This document shows positions 34,570-45,889 of a DNA stretch of 64,000 nucleotides, piece by piece. Below the pieces are notes generated by a model. It did no database searches. It was not told where the DNA came from and saw only the letters and a list, made by a program, of their open reading frames with translations. Position 1 is the stretch's first letter, and each line of letters opens with the position of its first letter. This DNA is from Bubalus kerabau (Eukaryota > Chordata > Mammalia > Artiodactyla > Bovidae), in the NCBI RefSeq assembly GCF_029407905.1, contig NC_073641.1:21187001-21251000 (forward strand). The letters run 5' to 3'. The position numbers were made by a program, and so were the translations under genes.

Positions 34570-35191
34570 GCTTCCATTTCCTAGAGAATTATCTGACTAT
34601 GAAACCCAGTTTTTGGTTTGCACAATATAATTACTGGAATTATGGTCCATAGTAGGGCCATATTTTAAAAAAAATACAGTTTTGGACCTTATTTCTCAGT
34701 TGTTTCTGGGACAAAGTCAGAAGACCATCTTGAGGAGATTAATATAGTTAGATTCTAGCTTATGTTATTAAGCCATCAGGAAGGGTACTGATGAACATTA
34801 TAAGGAAAACTGAATTTTAAGTAGAAATTATAATAATTATTAGTTTTTCAGTCTGTTTGATGCAAATTTTGAGGTCACAGTGCTTCCACTAAAACAGTAA
34901 TCAATACTCAAGTTTTCCTACAGAAGTTCCATCTTTTAAAAGATTTTTGAGTTTATTTTAGACCTTCCTTTACACATGTGAACAAATTATTTGGCCTTTC
35001 AGTTAATAACATCTGAGTATTTTTATAGATTACCTTTAGAGTTATTATGAGCTCTAATAATGGTATTAGGAACTGGAAATGTTTCTTTTACATGGACATC
35101 ACCTAAAATTATTGAAATTTCAAAGTTCTTGGTTCCACCAACAGAAGAAAAATAAATGAATCCGAGTGCCTTGAAGAAGAAAGGTATATAA
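34570..35191. other. Unassigned AT-rich sequence
   Basis: No gene or repeat family recognised. Confidence 0.3.
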
Positions 35192-35204
35192 ATCAGTTTC
35201 AGTT

Positions 35205-35572
35205 CAGTTCAGTTCAGTAGCTCAGTCATGTCTGACTCTTTGCAACACCATGGACTGCAGCACACCAGGCTTCCTTGTGTATCACCAACTCCAGAAGCTT
35301 GTTCAAACTCATGTCCATCAGGTCTGTGATGCCATCCAGCCATCTCATCCTCTGTTTTCCCCTTCTCCTCCAGCCTTCAATCTTTCCCAGCATCAAGGTC
35401 TTTTCAAATGAGTCAGCTCTTCGCATCAGGTGGCCAAAGTATTAGAACTTCAGCTTCAGCATCAGTCCTTCCAATGAATATTCAGGACTGATTTCCTTTA
35501 GGATGGACTGGTTTGATCTCCTTGCAGTCCAAGGGACTCTCAAGAGTCTTCTCCAACACCACAGTTCAAAGC
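35205..35572 (-). mobile_element. BovB LINE 3' end with 13-bp TSD
   Basis: A reverse-strand, 5'-truncated BovB of about 370 bp with a (TTCAG)n-type tail. It ends at 'tctccaacaccacagttcaa'. The direct repeat atcagtttcagtt (35192-35204 and 35573-35585) is exact; its overlap in sequence with the tail makes the left limit slightly ambiguous. The minus frame 35426-35226 carries RADSFEKTLMLGKIEG and KQRMRWLDGITDLMD, the BovB C-terminus. Confidence 0.94.
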
Positions 35573-35589
35573 ATCAGTTTCAGTTAAGG

Positions 35590-36005
35590 GTAAATAATCA
35601 TATTCCTTCACACTTTAAAAGAATATTTGAAAGAGGGATGACTTTCACCTCTTGAAAAGGATGGAGGAAGAGGGGTAAAAAGAGGACTTGGGAGAAGTTT
35701 CAGCTGAGGGGAAAAAGGAGTAGCCAGGAAAGGCTGCAGACAAAAGGTGAGCAGTTAATTGTGCTGGGCAGCTAGGGATTGTAAAGAAGAGCTCTTCCTT
35801 TGGCGTGAACTACCTGAATTAAAACGATTCTCTTGAGATTACAACACCTCATGCCCTGAGTCCCCTCTGGTACTGATTGAAGGCTGTTGAATATGTCTTC
35901 TAGGAGCTTGACACTCACTTTTGCCCAAATATGACAGGGATTATGTCCTGTGGAACACTGGTGGTTTGTTAGTCATAGAACTTGTCATCTAATATTTTCT
36001 TATTC
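35590..36005. other. Unassigned sequence
   Basis: Purine-rich at 35635-35755. No gene or repeat family recognised. Confidence 0.3.
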
Positions 36006-36011
36006 ATTGCC

Positions 36012-36222
36012 ATGCTCACTTGCTCAGTTGTGTCTGACTCTTTGCGACCTCATGGTCTATAGCCCACCAGGCTCCTCTGTTCATGGAATTTTCCAGGCAA
36101 GAATATTACAGCAGGTTGCTGTTTTCTACAACAGGGTATCTTCCTGACTCACGGCTTGAACCAGTGCCTTCTGCATCTCCTGCATTAGCAGGTGGATTCT
36201 TTACCACTGAGCCACCACAGAG
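36012..36222 (-). mobile_element. Bov-tA SINE
   Basis: Reverse-strand copy from 'catgctcacttgctcagttg' to 'ttaccactgagccaccacag'. It lies at the left edge of an older DNA-transposon fossil and may have inserted into it. Confidence 0.9.
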
Positions 36223-36440
36223 GTTAGCAGATGGTTTCTATAAAGACCCATAGAGTAAATATTTTTTACTTCATGGGCTATATAGTCTCTGTCATGACTA
36301 CTGAACTCTGCCATTGTAGTGTGAAAGCAGCCATAGATAATCAGTAAATGAATGGATGTGGCTGTGTGCCAATAATACTTAATTTACAAAAACAGGTGGT
36401 AAGTTGGATTTGTCCCATGCCTATAGTTTGTCAGACCCCT
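36223..36440. mobile_element. hAT-type DNA transposon fossil
   Basis: 'cagatggtttctataaagac', 'gagtaaatattttttacttc', 'actgaactctgccattgtag', 'gcagccatagataatcag' and 'ttatttacaaaa'-like/'tttgtcagacccctt' ends follow a well-known non-autonomous element whose ends read 'caggggtcggcaaac'. The family number is not given because I am not certain of it. Confidence 0.6.
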
Positions 36441-36664
36441 TCTATTGCAATATATGGTATTTCTATTATGGATCAATAGACTGGCTTAGAAAGCTAACTA
36501 CTTTCCTAGAATAGTTTCCCGAAAAAGTTGCAGATTAAAAATAGATAGGAACCTGACCCAGTACTAGATTTGGTAAATTCCTTAAAGAAATGTAAAAGTC
36601 TTTGGAAGTATATAAATAGTGTCTAGAAATTGGGTTGCAGTATTTTCTATTTGTGTAGATTTTA

Positions 36665-36805
36665 TAGCTCTTTTTCATCTGTGAAGTAGAAATAATAACG
36701 CCTACCTAATAAAAAGGCCACGGCCATCAATTGCCATAACATAGGTAAATGCCCATTACAGCAGCTCTGATGTGCAGTAGACCTTCAGTAAACATTAGTT
36801 TTCTT
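36665..36805 (+). mobile_element. MIR 3' half
   Basis: 'tcatctgtgaagtagaaata', 'ataacgcctacctaat' and 'gtgcagtagaccttcagtaa' follow the MIR 3' order, with a diverged centre. Confidence 0.55.
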
Positions 36806-37019
36806 CCTTCTTCTCCATATGCCAGTAAGGTACAACAGCTCTTTATTTCACTAAAATATCCATTGTTGACTTAAAGACATAGTCTTCTTACTGCTTGGAC
36901 ACAGCTCATAGTTTTCAAGAGCTCTGCATCTAGCTTAATACTATGAGGTTGTTGGCTTTCCATTTTCTTCATTTCCTATATTATATGTAATGTATATTTA
37001 AATATATGCATGCTGTGTT

Positions 37020-37085
37020 GTATATTAGTCATGTCTGACTCATTGCAGGCAGATTTTATACACACACACACACACACACACACAT
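37020..37085 (-). mobile_element. SINE remnant with (CA)n microsatellite
   Basis: 'ttagtcatgtctgactcatt' then 'gcaggcagatt' joins the two ends of a reverse Bov-tA with the middle missing, at 37025-37055. It is followed by a (CA)13 repeat at 37059-37084. Confidence 0.65.
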
Positions 37086-37149
37086 ATTTACGTATATGTG
37101 TGCTTTTGTATACATATTGGGCTTCCCTGATACTTATGAGCAAAAAACT

Positions 37150-37350
37150 GTGCCAAGCTTTTTTATACTTATTGTCTCATTTAATCCTTACAATATTTTA
37201 TAAAATTATCCTCAATAATTATCCCTTATCATCCCCATCTTATAAATGTGAAACTGATAGAGCACTTAATGTAATCTACCTGCAGTCACACATGCAGAAG
37301 CAGCTGGTATTGAAACTCAGGGCTTCTGGTTATAGTGTCCATTTTCTTAA
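37150..37350 (-). mobile_element. MIR SINE (reverse)
   Basis: 'attgtctcatttaatcctta', 'catccccatcttataaatgt', 'gcagtcacacatgcagaagc' and 'gtattgaaactcagggcttc' match reverse MIR. Confidence 0.7.
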
Positions 37351-37354
37351 TAAT

Positions 37355-38650
37355 GATGATTAAATATGTTTTAAATTAATTTTAAAAATAAAATAATATT
37401 TAAATGCAATGAAACTACTTACTATTGTTTTGATCATTTTGACTTAATAACTTCGTTATTTATGGGTTACTTGCCCAACACTAAAGAACTGGGTTGAAAA
37501 TGCAATGTGTGGTTTATAATTGGTCAGTTCATCCCTACCTTTGAATCTGCACAGAAGCCGCTTGCAAATAAATCTAGATCTCCATTTGGCACACTCCACA
37601 AAGCATTCTAAACAATTCAGTGTGTTCACATGATGAGATTCCCATTATTTATGCATGAAGAAAATATGCCATTTCCCATGCACTGAGCCAGGGAGGAAAT
37701 TATTCAGTCTTAGTAATATTAGACCATGGGTCTTCCATTTATCTGGAAATGGTCATGTCATGCTGGGGAGAATAATGGTTCAGATCCTTCTCCTTCCTTC
37801 AAATATTATGTCAAAATTACATTGATCAAAATAAATAAAACCTTGTATCACTGTGTCAAGGCTATAAGAAGATAGAATAAGCCAGCACAAACATTAAAAA
37901 TGAACATGTTAGAGAGTCTGCCTTGAATTGTGAATTCTATTCATTTTTACCTCTTCCAAGGTTCTTGTTTTCCTCTACTCAGAAAGTTACGTGGAAATTT
38001 TATACTTCTATTGAAATAAACAGCATGTTCCCCATTTTTTAAAAAAAGGCACTGTTTCATTAAAAAAAAAAATAATAACTTGCATTTACAAAGTAAGGGA
38101 ATAACTGGACCTCATTCAAGTTAGTTTGTGAATGTGCCCAGGTACTAATCTGAATTCTCTCTTTTGGATAGATTAAAAACGAGTCTTTCCTCAATGCCAG
38201 CCTCTTCTTTGAAGTCATTTACCTCAGTTCTCAAAGACAAACTGTAGTATTGCTGAAAAATAACATATTTGTTATCACTTAAGGAAAAGCCATTTGCTAT
38301 AATGAGTTAAACTTACTCATCTTTCAACTACTACCACCTATAGCTACAGTAAGATTTGAATTAGGTGGTCTTGGATAATTTTCTAAAAAAAGTTCAGAGA
38401 CATCTCCACCCACCCTACCTACATGAAAGCTCATGAATTTAAATTTAGGGAATCAGTCCTAGAATGGCCTTATTCCTTGCCAGGAGGAAGAGAATCCCCC
38501 CCTTTTGCTATGTATTACAAGTTTCTAGTTTGGGCATCTGAAAATTGGGTTTCTGTTGAAGCCTCTCCCAGTATGATTTCCTACTTAACTGCTGTCTGAT
38601 TCAGGGAGATAAAAGAGGAAGAAAGCAACAAAATGTCTGGGTTCTCTCAA
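37355..38650. other. Unassigned AT-rich sequence
   Basis: No gene or repeat family recognised. Confidence 0.3.
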
Positions 38651-38654
38651 GATG

Positions 38655-38740
38655 AGAAATGTTTATAGATGAGGAAACTAGGGCTCAACAAAGTTACAAA
38701 ACTTGCCCCTAAATCTCACAACTTTCAGGGGTGAATTAGT
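38655..38740 (-). mobile_element. MIR core fragment (reverse)
   Basis: 'tatagatgaggaaactaggg' followed by 'caacaaagttacaaaacttg' is the reverse of the MIR 'cctcagtttcctcatctgta' segment. Confidence 0.6.
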
Positions 38741-38849
38741 TCTGTTTGGTCCCTGTACCCATCCTCTTAACTAGAACATCCCATTCCATTTGCAAGGAAA
38801 TTGGAGATATCCAAGCACACAAGACTTGCTAATAGAGGGGCAGGTACTG

Positions 38850-38998
38850 AAGCCGCAGAGGCAGCAGGGAACTCTAGTCTAGAAGAGCTCTGTGGGCTCT
38901 TTGACAAGTCATTACCCTTCTCTGTGCCTCAGTTTTGTTATCTGTACAGTGGGGATAATAATAAATTCTTGAAACACAGAACAATTGCTGCCTCACAG
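38850..38998 (+). mobile_element. MIR SINE
   Basis: 'gacaagtcattacccttctc', 'tgtgcctcagttttgttatc' and 'gtacagtggggataataata' are the MIR core and the following segment in order. Confidence 0.72.
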
Positions 38999-39414
38999 TA
39001 AACTATACATACTAGCTATTGCTGGGATTTAGGCATCCTCACCTCTTTTGTCTTATACTGTTTATTGCTTAGAACAGATAGATGAATATGTGATTCAGAG
39101 ATGTAGTTTTTTATACATCAGAACAATTTAGGGGAACTTGAGGTTATATTGAGAATAGCAATTTTTTTCTCTCTCACTATCCATATTCTATATTAAACTA
39201 CCATAATTCTCCTCTTTTTTCTGCTAATCCTGCTGCTTCTTGATCCTTAGGCAACTATCCTCAGTTCTTGTTAGTTACTACTAATCCCTACTGTGATTTT
39301 GCTGATAGCTAAAATGTTAGATGATAAGGAATGTTATATTTTAATGGCAGATACTTGAAAAATTAAAATGCTCCCTGACCCTAGGAAGGAAACTTTCTGC
39401 TGATCAAAGGATGT

Positions 39415-39592
39415 AGGGCTCTGTGACAACCTAGAGGAGTGAGATGGAGTGGAAGTCGGGGGGGAAGTTTCAAGAAGGAGGGAACATATGTAAACCTGTG
39501 TCTCCTTCATGTTGATATGTGGCAGAAACCAACACAATAATGTAAAGCAATTATCTTCCAATTAAAAATAAATAAATTTAATGATAAAAAAC
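39415..39592 (+). mobile_element. Bovid L1 3'UTR end
   Basis: 'gtgacaacctagaggagtga', 'ttcatgttgatatgtggcag', 'ccaacacaataatgtaaag' and 'ttccaattaaaaataaataa' form the L1 3' terminus with its A-rich end. Strongly 5'-truncated. Confidence 0.85.
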
Positions 39593-39594
39593 GA

Positions 39595-40285
39595 GTATGT
39601 AGGGGGTAAATATCTAGGGATACAGGAAGAGATAATCACAGCCAAAGAAAGGAACACATTAACCTGGCATTGAAAGGTACCATCTTTGCACAATTTTTTT
39701 TTGTTGTTCTATTTCAGCATTAATTTAAAAGGTAAACTTTGAAAGGAAGATGAATTCTAATTTAAAGAAGTTTGCTTATCATTTTTCAGAATTCTGTTTG
39801 GATTTCTCATATTTTTTCTGCTGCCACAGGTCTGAAAGTCAGTCCAGTGATAAAATTGGGGGGAGTTTATAAATACAGAGTGTTCACACATGACCTGTAG
39901 CTTTCTCTTCTAAATAATGTGATATTTGGCTCCATGCTGCCTACTAAGCTCCTGCCCACTTCATTTTATCTGTTCTCTTGGTAATGAAGTAGGTTCCCTG
40001 CCCTGTGCATGTCTGCAGGTTTTTATCATTCAATATTCAATATATACAAAGGAATCTTTGTAATATGCAGCTTATAGAGCATATCATTTTGGAACTATAA
40101 TATTGTCAACATATTACATCTTCTTTCTCCCACTAACCATCTCTTTCTTCCCAGCTCACCAGGTAATAACTATCCTACATTTTGTGAATTTCATAATCCT
40201 TCTATTTTTAAACACTTCCTAAAATATCACATATGTATGTATTCTTTAAAATCTTGCTGCTTAAGTATGATCTTGCTGCTTAAGA
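39595..40285. other. Unassigned sequence
   Basis: No gene or repeat family recognised. Confidence 0.3.
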
Positions 40286-40289
40286 TCTG

Positions 40290-40425
40290 TAGCAATGGTG
40301 CCATCTGGGAGCTTATTAGAAATATGGAATCTCAGATCTATTGAATCAGAATCTGCATTTAATAAGTAATCAACTCATATGCATATTAGTTTGAAGAGCA
40401 TTGTGCCAAATGTATTATTTTGTTT
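40290..40425 (+). mobile_element. MER5-like fragment
   Basis: 'gtgccatctgggagcttatt', 'aatctcagatctattgaatc' and 'gaatctgcatttaataagta' follow the middle of MER5A. Confidence 0.5.
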
Positions 40426-40559
40426 TCCGTGGACTTTTTGCCTTATTTTCTCGTTTGTTTCTTGTGTTTAAACATCAGAAGAAGGGTATAGTGTTTGTAG
40501 TCTACTGCCACTTGCTTTGCTAACTTAACAAGGCATTTATTTCTAAGATTCATCCAAGT

Positions 40560-41240
40560 TGCCTCGAGTAGTCATTTATGGCTTCATGATGTAACATTTG
40601 TGTGGACATCCCAGAATTTATTTTTTCTTTTATTGCGAAGAATTGAGGTGGTGTCTGGCTTTTTGTTATAAAGCCTAATCCTGCTACAAACACTCAGGTG
40701 CATGTCTCCTGGCGTGTGTGTGTGTTTAAGCGATTCTCTGCACTAAGTACCCAGGAGTGGAATGGTGAATATTGGTCTATGTTAATAGTCACTTTTACAA
40801 GATAATGGTAGATCATTTTCCCACCAACAATGTATAAGAATTCCTATCTTTACCAACAACATCAGGCTTCTTACTTCTTTGCCAACCTGGTGGATAGTAC
40901 ATGCCTTCTCACTGTGATCAGAACGTGCATTTCACTTGATTACAAAAAAGACTAATCAATTTTTCTTAAGTTTCATGACCATTCAGCTTTCCCCTTCTGT
41001 GAAATGCCTTGTCGTATTTTTTGACTGTTTTTCCATTATTTCTTTCTTGATTTATAGGAGTACTTATTTTAAAATAATGCTTTGAGAATTACATGTATTT
41101 CAGTATTTCTCCCAGATTATGACTTGTCTTCTCACTTTCTTAATGGAAGTTCTACATGCTAATGTAGTTTGGTTTATTAATCTTTTCTTTCATTGTTAGT
41201 ATTTCTTGTAACTTTTAAAAAGAAGATCCTCTCTGAAATG
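40560..41240 (-). mobile_element. Ancient L1M ORF2 fragment (reverse)
   Basis: 'taagtacccaggagtggaat', 'cattttcccaccaacaatgt', 'tctcccagattatgacttgt' and 'ttctcactttcttaatggaa' match the reverse strand of old L1 ORF2 3' sequence. Heavily diverged, with no frame left. Confidence 0.65.
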
Positions 41241-41672
41241 AAAATTGAGGTATATATGTCTTCTAGAATCGTGATTTTTCATGGGGTATATGCCCAGTAG
41301 TAGGATTGCTGGGTCATATGGTAGTTTTATTGCTAGTTTTTTGTTTTTTTTTTTTAAGAAATCTCCATACTGTTATCCATAGGCTGTATCAATTTACATC
41401 CCTACCAACAGTGCAAGGCAATTCTCTTTACTCCACATCCTCTCCAGCATTTAGTTTTTATAGATTTTTTGATGATGGCCATTATGACTGGTGTGAAGTA
41501 ATAAATACCTCTGTAGTTTTGATTTGCATTTCTCTAATAATAAGCAATGTTGAGCATTTTTTCATGTGTTTATTAGCTATCTCTATGTCTCCTTTGGTGA
41601 TACATCTGTTTAGGTCTTCTGACCATTTTTTGATTAGGCTGTTTATTTTTCCGATATTGAACTGCCTGAAAC

Positions 41673-41869
41673 TGAAAGTGAAAGTCGCTCAATCATGTCT
41701 GTCTCTTTGCCACTCCATGTACTATAGAGTACATGGAATTCTCTAGGACAGAATACTGGAGCAGGTAGCCTTTCCCTTCTCCAGGGGATCTTCCCGATCC
41801 AGGGATCAAAACCCAGGTCTCCCACATTGCAGATGGATTCTTTACCAGCTGAGCCACAAGGGAAGCCCA
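41673..41869 (-). mobile_element. Bov-tA SINE (tA3-like) inside L1
   Basis: Reverse-strand copy starting 'gaaactgaaagtgaaagtcg' and ending 'tgagccacaagggaagccc'. Nearly complete. Confidence 0.92.
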
Positions 41870-41986
41870 AGAATACTGGAGTGAATAACCTATCCCATCT
41901 CCAGGGGATCTTCCCAACCCAGGAATTGAACTGGGGTCTCCTGTATTGCAGGCGAATTCTTTACCAACTGAGCTATCAGGGAAGCC
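41870..41986 (-). mobile_element. Second, partial Bov-tA in tandem
   Basis: Directly after the first copy, another reverse Bov-tA begins mid-body ('aagaatactggagtgaataa') and ends 'ctgagctatcagggaagccc'. The head-to-tail arrangement repeats 'gggaagccc' at both ends, so unequal exchange or insertion into the first SINE are both possible. Confidence 0.88.
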
Positions 41987-42359
41987 CCTTGAATTTCCTG
42001 AGCTGTTTTTATATTTTGGAGATTAATCATTTGTCACTTGCTTCATTTACAATATCAGGACATGGAAGCAACCTAGATGTCCATCAACAGATGAATTGAT
42101 AAAGAAGTATGGCACATATATAAAATGGAATATGACTTAGCCACAAAAAACAACGAATTTCAGTCAGTTCTAGTAAGGATGAGAAAAGAGGCTGTTAAAC
42201 AGAGTGAAGTAAGTCAAGAAGAAAAAAAAAGATTTTATATATTGTAAAGGTCTATGTCTGCGGTCTTTATTTTGCTTCGTTAGATATTTTATTTATCTTA
42301 TGATAGTACTACTGTAATTATTAATACTGTATTTATTAATACTGTAAATTTATTAATTT

Positions 42360-42570
42360 ACTGTTTCATATGTGGATAATGACACCATCAGAGAATAATG
42401 AATTTTGTTCCTTCTTTTCAATCCATATTATCTTCAATGTACTGTTTGTGAGTTTGTTGTGTGTTTTATTAAGCTGTCTAGGATCGATGGCTTAATTTTG
42501 ACTAGAAGTATTTATAATGAGCATTTGTATCTTGTCCCTCACAAAAGATATTTCTAATATTTCCACTAAC
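42360..42570 (-). mobile_element. Ancient L1 ORF2 fragment (reverse)
   Basis: 'ttgttccttcttttcaatcc', 'ttttgactagaagtatttat', 'gagcatttgtatcttgtccc' and 'tttctaatatttccactaac' match the reverse of an old L1 ORF2 region. Weak but ordered. Confidence 0.5.
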
Positions 42571-42574
42571 ATCT

Positions 42575-43415
42575 TTTCAGCTCTCAACTGCTATACTAGA
42601 TTACCTACCCACTGATGTTATTAAACAACTCATCCACTGACATTTTCATTTCAGAAGTTCTATGGTGAGTTTCTCCCTTTGTCACCCAGGCAAATCACAG
42701 CTTTTCAACTCAGTTTGGCCAGGGCTCAAGTCCAGGCTTTGAACTAAACAACTACCTGGACTGAGCCCAGTGCTGACCTGGCTGCCTTCCTGAGCTTCAG
42801 CTTCCTCACATGAAAAATGAAGTTAATGCTAATAATCCTCCATCTCAAGGAACCCAGTCACTATAATATTCAACTCAATTTAATAGGAACTCTGTAAAAT
42901 GAAAAAATCATCTTTCTATTTTCTGAAACAAGTGGAAGACGCATACATTTTGCCTACCAATATCTATCATGTTACTTTTTAGTGTCTCAAAGTGTAAGAT
43001 TAAGTCTTCTTAATATATAGACTCTTAACTACTTTAGTCTTTGCTAGTTAGGCCTAATTTCATAGTAACAGGCTACCTTCTTATAATCTCTTTTTCATCT
43101 TTGATATTGAGAGCGACATTTCAAGGCACAGTGATTCTTTTTTTGAATTTAACTAACAAACACTAGAAGTTTAGCACCCTCTCTTAAAAGCCAGCCAGAA
43201 GCTTTTGACAGATGGACATTTAGCACCTGAATAATTATCCTTCAGTTCTCACAAATCAGTTATTTTGAAAGTTCTATGACATATTCTGAGGGATTTGGTA
43301 ATATCTACTCATTTTAAGTGTATTACTGCTGTATGACTGACCATGATTTTTTAGTTATTTTAATGATAAAGCAATATACAGCTTCAAGGACTAATGAATA
43401 TCTTGTTTTCTTATA
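42575..43415. other. Unassigned sequence
   Basis: 42780-42835 ('agcttcagcttcctcacatg') may be a MIR scrap. The remainder has no recognised feature. Confidence 0.3.
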
Positions 43416-43416
43416 T

Positions 43417-43424
43417 ATAGATAT

Positions 43425-43478
<54 letters not shown>

Positions 43479-43497
43479 CATACAGAGAGAGAGAGAC
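43417..43497 (+). repeat. Compound (TG)n(TA)n(GA)n microsatellite
   Basis: (TG)13 at 43431-43457 runs into (TA)11, then 'catacagagagagagagaca'. A short AT-rich lead-in precedes it. Three dinucleotide classes in one tract; likely polymorphic. Confidence 0.92.
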
Positions 43498-43719
43498 AGA
43501 AGTGTAATCTCTTTCCCTGAAATAAACATTTTCTTTACTTAGAATAAAAATTTGTCTCCCAGGCATAATTTCATATTTTTCTACATATTTAATAATCTCT
43601 CTTCAATAAGGCATAGTCTTTTGAAGCCATTTGCAATGATTATTAGGTGTCTGATTCAATTTAATTAAGTCTAAAATTCAATTCTGTGTTGCTCTGAATA
43701 TAAGTGGCAAATTCACCGT

Positions 43720-44180
43720 TCTCACCATGACCCACATGGTCCTCCTTGATCTGTCCCCATTTCCAAATAGCCTCCAGCTCACTTCATCCCAGGCCATTCA
43801 TCAGCTTGCTATTCCTCAAATATAACAGACTTGCTGTTAGGTTGGGGTCTGTGCACTTGCTTTTTCTATAGCCTGGAACACTGGCGTACTCCCTTACTTT
43901 GTTCAGGTTTTTACTTCAATTCTACCCTATCAGAGAAGTCTCCCTTGATCACCATTTACAAACTCTCGTATATCATACTCTGAGTTCTTAATTTCTGTCA
44001 GTTTGTTTTACAGCACTTCACCATATCAAACATATTTATATCTTTTCCTGGTGTTTATTCTGGCCTTTCCAATTAAAACAGATGAGCCAGAACTTTTCTG
44101 TTTTATTCAGTTCTTTTACTCCAGAACTTAGTGGTTGGTTCATATTTAGTGTTCAATAAATATTGGATGAATTAAGTAAT
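43720..44180 (+). mobile_element. L2 LINE 3' region
   Basis: 'tttctatagcctggaacact', 'ctatcagagaagtctccctt', 'catatttatatcttttcctg' and terminal 'tgttcaataaatattggatg' follow L2 to its end. Confidence 0.7.
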
Positions 44181-44487
44181 TAATGTTGAGACAATCAGGT
44201 GCACAGGTGTTTTCTATGTAGAGTTAGGGCACAAGGCTACAGTCAACATCTGCAGGAGACTGGCACAAACCTTTTAGTCTCTGCTGAAAGATTCATTATG
44301 ATTTTCAAAATGTTGAAATGTAAGAAAGAAGTGCATTGTTAAAAAGATTAAATAAAATAATGCATGAGAAGTGTTTGGCAGAGTGCCAAAAGTTAAATAC
44401 TCAGTAAATGTAATAAACCTACTTCCATCTAAATTCATCCTTTCCCATTTCTCTCCTGTCACAATGGAAATGTTGTCTTCAGGCTTA

Positions 44488-44697
44488 TTGTTGTTGTTCA
44501 ATCACTAAGTTGTGTCTGACTCTTTGTGACCCCATGGACTGCAGCACTTCCCTGTCCTTCACTGTCTCCCAGAGTTTGCTCAAACTCATGTCCATTGAGT
44601 CAGTGATGCTATCCAACTATCTCATCCTCTTTTGCCCCCTTCTCCTGCCCTCAATTTTTCCCAGCATCAGGGTCTTTTCCAGTGTGTTGGCTCTTCT
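44488..44697 (-). mobile_element. BovB LINE 3' end, short
   Basis: Reverse-strand copy from 'ttgttgttgttcaatcacta' to 'ccagtgtgttggctcttc'. The oldest-looking BovB subtype here, sharing the 'ttgttgttca' 3' end with the copy at 60001. Confidence 0.9.
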
Positions 44698-44807
44698 AGT
44701 CTTTTGTATTATTTAAGGCAAAGTCTTTCATTTGTATCTTAGAGTTTAGTCCACCCTCACCTTCTCAGAGACAGCACTTACCTTCCTTCTTCCTCTCCTA
44801 TCCTTGT

Positions 44808-44898
44808 TTTGCATCCTACACATCAACCCTAAAACCTTAAAACCAAATCCTTGATTTGGATCCTCTTTGCATCCTACCCATCAACCCTAAAACCTGGT
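44808..44898 (+). repeat. Short tandem duplication, 58-bp period
   Basis: 'tttgcatcctacacatcaac' at 44808 recurs as 'tttgcatcctacccatcaac' at 44866; both continue 'cctaaaacct'. The second copy is partial (about 31 bp, one mismatch). Confidence 0.85.
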
Positions 44899-45144
44899 CC
44901 ACCCAGAAAGGGTCCTTAATGATAACTGACATAAAGTCACCCTATTACCTTGAGGGGGCACTTCATAAGAAGTGATTCATCATCAGATGTTTGCATACTG
45001 CCTATCTGTCCTCACATATTTATAGAATCACTTACCATTTTCTGAATGTCCAATGCTGCATAATTTCTCTCATCTCTTAAGTTTTTGCCTATGTCAGTTT
45101 CTGCCCAGTTGCCTTTACCCTTTGACATTCCCCTAGGTATACAC

Positions 45145-45319
45145 TGAGCGACTTCACTTTCACTTTTCACTTTCATGCATTGGAGAAGGAAATGGCAACA
45201 CACTCCAGTGTTCTTGCCTGGAGAATCCCAGGGACAGGGGAGCCTGGTGGGCTGCCGTCTCTGGGGTCGCACAGAGTCGGACACGACTGAAGCAACTTAG
45301 CAACAGCAACAGCAACAAA
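45145..45319 (+). mobile_element. Bov-A2-type SINE, one unit, with 10-bp TSD
   Basis: Begins in the linker ('gacttcactttcacttttca') and continues through the second Bov-A unit to 'cggacacgactgaagcaact' and an (AACAGC)n tail. The direct repeat aggtatacac flanks it (45135-45144 and 45320-45329). Confidence 0.93.
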
Positions 45320-45503
45320 AGGTATACACATACACAGTCACACAAATATATTCACGCAAAATGAGATTAGCTAATTCTGATTTGCACTTGAGGTCTTAGT
45401 TGTATCCAGCTTGGATACAACTCTTTCATTGTGAAGACTCACTGAGTCCTATGAATTGAATGTCCCTCCTGTGTTTCCACTGCAGACACTACATATCTCT
45501 ATC

Positions 45504-45604
45504 AACTCTCCCTCTCTCCTTCTCTTTCTCTTTCTCTCTCTCTCTCTGTATCTCTCTCTCCCTCCCATGCATCCTCTTTCTCTGCCTCCCTCTCTCCCTT
45601 CCCC
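45504..45604 (+). repeat. CT-rich low-complexity tract
   Basis: Imperfect (CT)n and (CTTT)n with 'ctctctctctctctgtatct'. It produces a Leu/Ser/Pro-rich frame that is not a gene. Confidence 0.85.
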
Positions 45605-45692
45605 ACCCACTGACTTACAGCTTCTAAGCTCCTTGAGTACAAGTATTTTTTTATGTAAATTAATGAAACACCAAAGTCTACATGAGAATTGT

Positions 45693-45882
45693 GTTCATAC
45701 TCAGTCGTTCATTGTGTCTGACTTTGTGACCCCATAGACTGTAGCCCGCCAGGCTCCTCTGTCCATGAGATTTCCCAGGCAAGAATACTGGAGAGGGTTG
45801 CCATTTCCTCCTCCAGGGAATCTACCTGAGCCGAGGATCAAACCTGCATCTCCTGCACTGGCAGGCAGATACTTTACCACTA
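45693..45882 (-). mobile_element. Bov-tA SINE
   Basis: Reverse-strand copy from 'ttcatactcagtcgttcatt' to 'ggcaggcagatactttacca'. The outer part of the tRNA head is missing. Confidence 0.9.
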
Positions 45883-45889
45883 TATAAGC

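Larger units (their letters stand above)
41270..42235. mobile_element. L1 with 5' inversion, split by two Bov-tA
   Basis: 41284-41670 and 41987-42055 read the reverse strand of L1 ORF2 ('gcccagtagtaggattgctg' to 'gagattaatcatttgtcac'). At about 42056 the orientation flips: 'aggacatggaagcaacctag' to 'gagtgaagtaagtcaagaag' is forward ORF2 sequence. The inverted part maps just upstream of the forward part in L1. This is the known 5'-inversion (twin-priming) arrangement. Two Bov-tA lie within the inverted part. Confidence 0.82.
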
